The notes under the pieces were generated by a model, which saw nothing but the letters and a program-made list of their open reading frames with translations, searched no databases and was not told the origin of the DNA. 7,139 nucleotides of DNA, taken from Paludibacter sp. GTDB lineage: Bacteria > Bacteroidota > Bacteroidia > Bacteroidales > Paludibacteraceae. The position numbers and the translations under genes are program-made. Positions 1 through 5,660 of the stretch are shown piece after piece (position 1 is the first letter of the stretch; every line of letters begins with the position of its first letter). The DNA lies in the NCBI GenBank assembly GCA_030655595.1, contig JAUSNQ010000008.1, forward strand, positions 1 to 7,139. Direction: 5' to 3'.

Positions 1-312
1 TGGCTCGGATTAAGTCAAAAAGCACATCAAAAAAGAAAACTGAAAGAATTTGATGTAGAGTTTTCCGATGAAATAAAATCTGCTACTTGCGAAATCACCG
101 TAGATCAAAACATATTGAAAAATGGGAATCGTTTGATGCATGTCGATCTCCCTGAACAAACACTGGTCGTTATGGTTAAAAGAAATGATCGCTATTTTAT
201 TCCTCGCGGCAATACCCAGCTCGAAAAAGGCGACTCTCTACTCGTAATTACCGATAATGAGGAAGCCATGCGGGAAACGTACAGGCAATTAGGGATTACT
301 CCGCTGGAGTGA
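1..312 (+). CDS. Potassium/proton antiporter, CvrA/NhaP2-like, C-terminal end (5' partial)
   Basis: The frame is open from base 1 to a TGA at 310-312, giving the last 103 residues of a longer protein whose start lies outside the window. It begins WLGLS, which resembles the end of the last membrane segment of CPA1-type antiporters. A basic linker (QKAHQKRKLKEF) follows, then a soluble domain of about 80 residues. That domain has the TrkA_C (RCK-C) pattern: a strand around LPEQTLVVMVKR, then FIPRGNTQLEKGDSLLVITD, then a final helix ending in YRQLGI. In the family, the membrane part exchanges K+ (or Na+) for H+ across the inner membrane, and TrkA_C is a regulatory ligand-binding domain. The tail closely matches what I recall of Bacteroides potassium/proton antiporters. 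The family call is firm; the transported ion is inferred from the family. The gene appears unrelated in function to the restriction operon downstream. Confidence 0.85.
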   Translation, partial: WLGLSQKAHQKRKLKEFDVEFSDEIKSATCEITVDQNILKNGNRLMHVDLPEQTLVVMVKRNDRYFIPRGNTQLEKGDSLLVITDNEEAMRETYRQLGITPLE

Positions 313-336
313 TAATTCAGATAATAATAATGATTT

Positions 337-392
337 GACAGGATTAACAGGATTTACATGAAAAACTACTTGTTAATCATGTAAATCCTGTC
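337..392. repeat. Inverted repeat built from a short GACAGGATT-type motif
   Basis: The spacer between the antiporter and ppiB holds a perfect 13-base inverted repeat: CAGGATTTACATG at 348-360 and its complement at 378-390, with a 17-base loop. The left side also has a direct repeat of ACAGGATT (338-345 and 347-354). GACAGGATT at 337-345 is complementary to 384-392, and GATTAACA at 342-349 is complementary to 371-378. The last pairing is incompatible with the 13-base stem, so two alternative hairpins are possible. No T-run follows, so it does not look like a standard intrinsic terminator. From memory, motifs of this kind (GACAGGATTAACAGGATT) recur between genes in many Bacteroidota and other environmental genomes, so this is probably one copy of a dispersed intergenic repeat. 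Confidence 0.7.
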
Positions 393-416
393 TAACTAAA
401 ACATAAAATAAACTCA

Positions 417-854
417 ATGAAAAAAGCAATTATTACCACTGCCAAAGGCGTGATGAAAATCGAGCTATACGAAAAAGATGCTCCCAATACCGTTAAAAAC
501 TTCTGCGAATTAGCCGAAAAAGGCTTTTACAACGGACTTACCTTCCACCGTGTGATTCCTGATTTCGTAATTCAGGGTGGCTGTCCGAATGGAACGGGAA
601 GCGGCGGCCCCGGTTACAAAATCAACTGCGAACTCGACGGCGAAAACCAATACCACGACCGTGGCGTACTTTCGATGGCACATGCCGGTCGCAATACCGG
701 TGGCTCCCAGTTTTTCATCTGCCACAGTCGCAAGAACACTGCCCACCTCGACCGCAATCATACTTGTTTTGGTAAAGTTGTAGAAGGTTTGGAAGTGATT
801 GATGAAATACGGCAAGGGGATGTGATGGAAAGTGTGGTGGTTGTGGAGGAGTAA
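417..854 (+). CDS. ppiB: Cyclophilin-type peptidyl-prolyl cis-trans isomerase B
   Basis: This complete 145-residue protein catalyses cis-trans isomerisation of peptide bonds before proline and so assists protein folding. There is no signal peptide or membrane segment, so it should act in the cytoplasm. It is a single cyclophilin domain from end to end. [13 protein letters not shown] (43-55) carries the catalytic Arg45 and also Phe50 and Gln53. SQFFI (97-101) and [11 protein letters not shown] (111-121) supply the rest of the proline pocket, including Phe100 and His115. The Trp that contacts cyclosporin in human CypA is replaced by His110, as in many bacterial cyclophilins. ATG at 417 is the natural start because the domain begins at once ([19 protein letters not shown]). 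No Shine-Dalgarno sequence precedes it; the leader is A-rich. The length is normal for short bacterial cyclophilins. It is probably a single housekeeping gene. Confidence 0.95.
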   Translation: MKKAIITTAKGVMKIELYEKDAPNTVKNFCELAEKGFYNGLTFHRVIPDFVIQGGCPNGTGSGGPGYKINCELDGENQYHDRGVLSMAHAGRNTGGSQFFICHSRKNTAHLDRNHTCFGKVVEGLEVIDEIRQGDVMESVVVVEE

Positions 855-884
855 CAATAGATTATAATTTTTCTTGATAGTTTT

Positions 885-907
885 ATAGGTAGTTTAACCT
901 GTTTTTT
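885..907 (+). terminator. Weak candidate intrinsic terminator after ppiB
   Basis: About 30 bases past the ppiB stop, bases 885-890 can pair with 897-902 (six pairs, one of them a T-G wobble) around a six-base loop, and a run of T follows to 907. The stem is short and contains only two G-C pairs, so this is a suggestive signal only. Its position between ppiB and the hsdR promoter fits a transcription boundary. Confidence 0.25.
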
Positions 908-908
908 G

Positions 909-916
909 TAGATTTG
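909..916 (+). promoter_or_regulatory. Candidate Bacteroidota-type -7 promoter element for the hsd operon
   Basis: TAGATTTG at 909-916 matches the Bacteroidota -7 consensus TAnnTTTG exactly and lies about 50 bases upstream of the hsdR start. That would give a leader of roughly 45 bases. No clear TTTG -33 box is found at the expected spacing of about 20 bases; the sequence there is TTATAGGTAG-like. This suggests a weak promoter or one that needs an activator. It is the only perfect -7 match I noticed in a spacer of this window, and it is correctly placed to drive hsdR, hsdM, the DinD-like gene and hsdS as one transcript. Confidence 0.45.
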
Positions 917-966
917 CGAAATTGAAAAAATAATAGTTTCAATATATCACAGCTTAAATTTGTGCT

Positions 967-3330
967 TTGAAAGAATTCAACAAAAAAGAACTGAGCGAAT
1001 CCGATATCTGTGACAAATTCATCACGCCCGCCATCGTCGAGGCCGGATGGGATCCTATGACCCAAATCAGAAGGGAGTATCCGTTGACCCCGGGTCCGGT
1101 GATTGTGCGCGGTAATCTTTCAGCACGAAATAAAAAGAAGAGAAAGATTGCCGATTATGCTTTGTTTTGGGAGCCGGGTGTACCTATTGCGGTAGTGGAA
1201 GCAAAAGATAATAAGCACAGTGTTAGTTGTGGAATGCAACAAGCCCTCGGCTATGCTCATATCATGGATGTTCCCTCTGTTTTCAGTTCTAATGGTGATG
1301 CTTTTGCCTATCACAATAAACTTGCAGGTGATGGGGTGGATATTGAAACAGAATTATCGATGGATGAATTTCCATCGCCAGAACTTCTCTGGAAACGCTA
1401 CAAAAAATACAGAGATATTGATGAGGAGGATGAAGAGCTTATAACGCAACCCTTTTACACAGATGGTTCGGGTAAAGACCCACGTTATTATCAGCTCGAA
1501 GCCATCAATCGCACCATTGAAGCGGTTGCCAAAGGCCAGAAACGCATGTTGCTGGTGATGGCTACCGGTACAGGTAAAACATATACAACTTTTCAAATCA
1601 TCTGGCGACTGTGGAAAGCCCGGGTGGTGAAACGAGTGCTGTTCTTAGTAGATAGAAATATCTTAGCCGATCAGGCAAAGAACAATGATTTCAAACCTTT
1701 TGGGTCGGTGATGACCAAAATAAGCAACCGAAGAATTGATCCGGCCTACGAAATTCACATCGGATTGTATCAGGCCATTACCGGACCGAATGAAGAGGAT
1801 AAAATCTTTCAAAACGTTTCCAAAGACTTTTTTGATTTGGTTGTCATCGATGAGTGTCACCGCGGAAGCGCTGCCGATGATGCTTCGTGGCGGGAGATTC
1901 TGGAGTATTTTGATAACGCCATCCAGATTGGTTTGACCGCTACTCCAAAAGAGACAAAATATGTCTCCAATATCAACTATTTCGGCGATCCGGTTTATAC
2001 TTATAGCTTGAAACAAGGCATTACCGATGGATTTCTGGCTCCTTACAAGGTGGTGAAAATCGATATTGATAAAGATGTGGAAGGATGGACGCCTCCGCCG
2101 GGCATGAAAGATGATTTAGGGAATGAGGTGGAAAGTCGCACCTATAATCAGGTTGATATGGACCGGATCTTGGTACTTAATAAGCGAACCAAATTAGTTG
2201 CCGAAAGGGTGATGCAATTACTCAAAGCAACCGATCCTTTCTCCAAAACCATCATTTTCTGCGAAGATATCGACCATGCCGAACGCATGCGCAAAGCCAT
2301 TGTCAATGCTGCCGGAAGAATAGCCACCGATAATCCGAGATATGTGATGCGCATTACCGGCGACAGCGTGGAAGGAAAGGCCGAATTGGAGAATTTTGTG
2401 TTTACCGAGAGTACGTTTCCGGTTATTGCTACGACTTCCGAACTGATGACTACCGGCGTGGATGCCAAGATGTGCAAACTCATCGTGTTAGATAAGACCA
2501 TCCGCTCCATGACGACTTTCAAACAGATTATCGGTCGTGGAACCCGCATCGAAGAAGAATACGGCAAACTGTACTTCACCATCATGGATTTCAAAAAGGC
2601 GACTGAGTTGTTTCGCGATCCCGATTTCGATGGCGATCCGGTGGTTATTTATGAACCCGGTAAGGATGATGATCCTGTTCCACCCGATCCTGAATATCCG
2701 GAGTCTGATGATGATGAAACAGCAGATGACGGAGGAGATGACGGCACAAGTACAAGTCGTAAATACTACGTCGAAGGCGTTGAGGTGCATATCCTCAACG
2801 AACGGGTTGAGTATTATGGCGAGAACGGCGAGTTAATTACCGAATCGTACCGTGACTTCACAAGGAAACAAGTGCAGAAGGAATACGCAACTTTGGATGA
2901 ATTCCTGAGAACCTGGAACGATGCGGAAAAGAAACAAATCATCATCGAAAAGTTGGAAGATCAGGGCATCATCCTCGATAACCTGGCTGAGGAAGTGGGA
3001 AAGGATTACGGAGATTTCGATTTGATTTGTCATATCGCGTTCGATCAGCCGCCGCTGACCAGAAAAGAACGAGCCAACAATGTGAAGAAGCGGAATTATT
3101 TCACCAAATACGGCGAGCAGGCACGCAAGGTGCTCAATGCCCTGCTCGATAACTATGCCGATGAAGGTATTCTGTCAATAGAGAATACCCGGGTATTGAA
3201 GCTGAAGCCATTCAGCGATATGGGCACACCTTACGAAATTATCAACGAAGCTTTCGGAGGAAAGGCCAACTACGAAATGGCGCTCCGGGAGTTGGAAAAC
3301 GAACTATTTAATCAGCATAAATTAGCATGA
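967..3330 (+). CDS. hsdR: Type I restriction enzyme, R (endonuclease/translocase) subunit, EcoEI-like
   Basis: This 787-residue protein is the ATP-dependent translocase and nuclease of a type I restriction complex. It acts with two HsdM and one HsdS to cut unmethylated DNA far from the recognition site. The N-terminal PD-(D/E)xK nuclease has Asp63, then VVEAK with Glu78 and Lys80, and a QxxxY motif (Gln92, Tyr96). The superfamily 2 motor has Walker A ATGTGKT (199-205), DECH (295-298), TATP (324-327), TTGVDA (495-500) and QIIGRGTR (520-527). An acidic linker (565-593) leads to a C-terminal domain like that of EcoEI HsdR (about 600-780), which binds the methylase core. All key residues are present, so it should be active. 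The start is TTG at 967: a stop lies in frame at 955-957, and the next ATG (residue 31) would cut into the conserved N-terminus (LSESDICDKFITPAI). No Shine-Dalgarno sequence is seen. The stop overlaps the hsdM start (ATGA), implying coupled translation. Confidence 0.95.
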   Translation: MKEFNKKELSESDICDKFITPAIVEAGWDPMTQIRREYPLTPGPVIVRGNLSARNKKKRKIADYALFWEPGVPIAVVEAKDNKHSVSCGMQQALGYAHIMDVPSVFSSNGDAFAYHNKLAGDGVDIETELSMDEFPSPELLWKRYKKYRDIDEEDEELITQPFYTDGSGKDPRYYQLEAINRTIEAVAKGQKRMLLVMATGTGKTYTTFQIIWRLWKARVVKRVLFLVDRNILADQAKNNDFKPFGSVMTKISNRRIDPAYEIHIGLYQAITGPNEEDKIFQNVSKDFFDLVVIDECHRGSAADDASWREILEYFDNAIQIGLTATPKETKYVSNINYFGDPVYTYSLKQGITDGFLAPYKVVKIDIDKDVEGWTPPPGMKDDLGNEVESRTYNQVDMDRILVLNKRTKLVAERVMQLLKATDPFSKTIIFCEDIDHAERMRKAIVNAAGRIATDNPRYVMRITGDSVEGKAELENFVFTESTFPVIATTSELMTTGVDAKMCKLIVLDKTIRSMTTFKQIIGRGTRIEEEYGKLYFTIMDFKKATELFRDPDFDGDPVVIYEPGKDDDPVPPDPEYPESDDDETADDGGDDGTSTSRKYYVEGVEVHILNERVEYYGENGELITESYRDFTRKQVQKEYATLDEFLRTWNDAEKKQIIIEKLEDQGIILDNLAEEVGKDYGDFDLICHIAFDQPPLTRKERANNVKKRNYFTKYGEQARKVLNALLDNYADEGILSIENTRVLKLKPFSDMGTPYEIINEAFGGKANYEMALRELENELFNQHKLA

Positions 3331-4790
3331 GTAATGTATCAGGCGTCATCAAATCCATTCAGGATATCATGCGCAAAGATGTGGGTGTCGATGGCGATGC
3401 ACAACGTATCAGTCAGTTGGTGTGGATGTTGTTTTTGAAGATTTTCGACGACCACGAAAAAGAATTGGAACTTACCGAGGATAACTATAAATCCCCCATA
3501 CCGGAGCATTTACGCTGGCGCAACTGGGCAGCCAACGCCGAAGGAATCACAGGCGATGAGTTGCTCGATTTTGTGAACCTGCAGGTTTTTCCAACGCTGA
3601 AAACCAAGCTGAATCTGCAAAATGTAAAGGCACAGGTTATCAACAGCATGTTTCTAGATGCCTATAATTATATGAAGTCGGGTACGTTAATGCGACAGGT
3701 CATCAACAAATTAGCCGAAATTGATTTCAACACCAACAGCGACCGCCATACCTTTGGAACCATCTACGAACAGATTCTCAAAGACTTGCAAAGTGCGGGC
3801 AATGCCGGCGAATTCTATACGCCGAGAGCAGTCACCACCTTTATGGTCGACAGGGTTGCACCGCGCTTAGAAGAAACAGTGCTTGATCCTGCCTGCGGGA
3901 CCGGTGGATTTCTCTCGAATATCATCGAGTACAAACGCGATCGTTTCGTGAAATCACCTGCCGATGAAGAAATACTCCAGCAAACCATTCATGGGGTCGA
4001 AAAGAAATCGCTGCCTCACATGCTTTGCACCACCAACATGATTCTGCATGGGATTGAGTCGCCGGTGAAAATAAGGCATGACAACACCCTGAGCCGACCA
4101 TTGATCGACTACACCAACAAGGATCGGGTAGATGTGATTGTGACCAATCCGCCTTTCGGAGGCATGGAAGAAGATGGCATCGAGAACAACTTTCCGGCAT
4201 CGTATCGCACCCGCGAAACAGCCGATTTGTTCATGACCCTGATCATACATTTGTTGAAAAAAGACGGACGTGCAGCTTTGGTTTTACCCGACGGTTTCCT
4301 GTTTGGCGAAGGCATCAAAACCCGCATCAAAGAAAAACTGATGACCGAATGCAACCTGCACACCATCGTGCGACTGCCAAACGGCGTGTTTAGTCCCTAC
4401 ACCGGCATCAAAACCAATCTCTTATTTTTCACCAAAGGCACACCCACCGAGAACATTTGGTATTACGAGCATCCCTATCCCGATGGCGTGAAAAGTTACA
4501 ACAAAACCAAGCCCATGCGATTCGAAGAATTTGCGACCGAGATCGCCTGGTGGGGTAACGACGTCGACGAATTTGCCTTTCGGGTGGAAAATGAACAAGC
4601 CTGGAAAGTCACTGCGGCAGACATCAAAGCCCGCAATTACAACTTAGACATCAAGAATCCGCATGTGGGCGAGCAAATCAACCACGACCCGGAAGTGTTG
4701 TTGCAACAATATCAGGCACAACAAGAAAAAATACATGATTTACGAAATCAGATAAAAGCAATTCTGAGCGAAGCGCTCAATAACCAATAA
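3327..4790 (+). CDS. hsdM: Type I restriction-modification system, M (adenine-N6 methyltransferase) subunit
   Basis: This 487-residue protein methylates adenine at the N6 position using S-adenosylmethionine, and two copies join one HsdS to form the modification core. An N-terminal helical HsdM_N domain (about 8-130) precedes the N6-adenine methyltransferase domain. GEFYTPR (161-167) is the motif X region. DPACGTGGFL (187-196) is motif I, which binds S-adenosylmethionine. NPPF (274-277) is catalytic motif IV. The conserved block around FSPYTGIKTNLLFFTKG (355-371) is typical of HsdM. A Gln-rich helical tail (459-480) probably packs against HsdS. Length and motifs are normal, so it should be active. 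Translation starts inside the hsdR stop codon, while 19 bases separate its stop from the next gene. Order R-M-(extra gene)-S fits one operon. Confidence 0.96.
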   Translation: MSNVSGVIKSIQDIMRKDVGVDGDAQRISQLVWMLFLKIFDDHEKELELTEDNYKSPIPEHLRWRNWAANAEGITGDELLDFVNLQVFPTLKTKLNLQNVKAQVINSMFLDAYNYMKSGTLMRQVINKLAEIDFNTNSDRHTFGTIYEQILKDLQSAGNAGEFYTPRAVTTFMVDRVAPRLEETVLDPACGTGGFLSNIIEYKRDRFVKSPADEEILQQTIHGVEKKSLPHMLCTTNMILHGIESPVKIRHDNTLSRPLIDYTNKDRVDVIVTNPPFGGMEEDGIENNFPASYRTRETADLFMTLIIHLLKKDGRAALVLPDGFLFGEGIKTRIKEKLMTECNLHTIVRLPNGVFSPYTGIKTNLLFFTKGTPTENIWYYEHPYPDGVKSYNKTKPMRFEEFATEIAWWGNDVDEFAFRVENEQAWKVTAADIKARNYNLDIKNPHVGEQINHDPEVLLQQYQAQQEKIHDLRNQIKAILSEALNNQ

Positions 4791-4809
4791 CTATTTAACA
4801 ATTATTTTT

Positions 4810-5646
4810 ATGAAAAATCAAATTCAACTGTTTGAAGAAAAGAAAGTTCGTACCGCGTGGGACGAAGAAAGTGAAGAGTGGTATTTTTCCATTATTGATG
4901 TGGTGGATGTGTTGACAGAAAGTCCAAATCCACGAAAATACTGGAGTGTGTTAAAAACCCGATTGAAAAAAGAAGGAAGTGAGTTGGCTACAAATTGTAG
5001 TCAACTGAAAATGCAATCGGCGGATGGTAAATTTTACAAAACCGATGTTGTCAGCACCGAGCAACTTTTCCGCTTGATTCAATCTATTCCTTCACCCAAA
5101 GCAGAACCCTTTAAATTATGGATTGCGCAGGTAGCCAAAGAACGTTTAGACCAAATGCAGGATCCGGAATTGTCGATTAATCAGGCCATGATGGATTATA
5201 AACGCTTAGGCTATTCCGATAGCTGGATCAATCAGCGATTGAAGAGCATTGAAATTCGCAAAGATTTAACCGACGAATGGAAATCGAGAGGATTGGAAGA
5301 AGGTCTGCATTTCGCTTCCCTGACGGATATTATTTATAAAACCTGGGCAGATAAAACCGCCAAAGAATACGAGCAATACAAGGGTTTGAAGAAAGAGAAC
5401 CTGCGCGACAACATGACGAATGCCGAACTGGTATTGAACATGCTTGCGGAGCTTTCAACCAAACAAATATCAGAAACCAGCAATCCGGAAAGTATGGAAG
5501 AGCATGCGCAGGTAGCCAAGCAGGGCGGAGAAATTGCCCGCAATGCCCGTCAAGAGTTAGAAGCCAAAACCGGGAAACCGGTCGTTTCGCCGCTGAATGC
5601 CAAAAAGGGATTGCTGAACAAAAAACCAAACGAAATCAAAGAGTGA
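4810..5646 (+). CDS. BRO-N / DinD-like protein embedded in the restriction operon
   Basis: This complete 278-residue soluble protein has no signal peptide or membrane segment. Residues 1-115 look like a BRO-N (prophage antirepressor) domain: MKNQIQLFEEKKVRTAWDEE, a YFSIIDVVDVL strand-helix, KYWSVLKTRL, and the TDVVSTEQLFRLIQSIPSPKAEPFK block where such domains usually have a YxVxxxGLYxLI-like pattern. The C-terminal half resembles E. coli DinD as I remember it: YKGLKKENLRDNMTNAEL (190-207) and GGEIARNARQEL (239-250) ending in a basic tail. The length, close to DinD (274 residues), supports this. BRO-N domains are thought to bind DNA, and E. coli DinD is SOS-induced and reported to disassemble RecA filaments. 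The function here is unknown; roles in controlling the operon or limiting recombination on restricted DNA are inference. It lies 19 bases after hsdM and 14 before hsdS, all one strand, so it is very likely co-transcribed. No LexA-like box was recognised. Confidence 0.85.
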   Translation: MKNQIQLFEEKKVRTAWDEESEEWYFSIIDVVDVLTESPNPRKYWSVLKTRLKKEGSELATNCSQLKMQSADGKFYKTDVVSTEQLFRLIQSIPSPKAEPFKLWIAQVAKERLDQMQDPELSINQAMMDYKRLGYSDSWINQRLKSIEIRKDLTDEWKSRGLEEGLHFASLTDIIYKTWADKTAKEYEQYKGLKKENLRDNMTNAELVLNMLAELSTKQISETSNPESMEEHAQVAKQGGEIARNARQELEAKTGKPVVSPLNAKKGLLNKKPNEIKE

Positions 5647-5660
5647 CAAATAAACAATTC

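Noticed and set aside
337..392. CRISPR-like or intrinsic-terminator reading of the inverted repeat before ppiB
   Set aside because: There are no regularly spaced repeats with unique spacers, so it is not a CRISPR array, and there is no T-run after either hairpin, so a standard terminator is not supported.
510..857. Open frame of 115 codons on the minus strand across ppiB
   Set aside because: It is antisense to the catalytic core of the cyclophilin, with no recognisable domain and no promoter-like signal.
2148..2594. Open frame of 148 codons on the minus strand inside hsdR
   Set aside because: It lies fully within the conserved helicase region of hsdR, its translation is low-complexity and resembles no family I know, and it has no upstream signals. 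It is a shadow of the codon pattern of the real gene.
4791..4809. A separate promoter or terminator between hsdM and the DinD-like gene
   Set aside because: The gap is only 19 AT-rich bases, with no TAnnTTTG box and no stem; co-transcription is the simpler reading.
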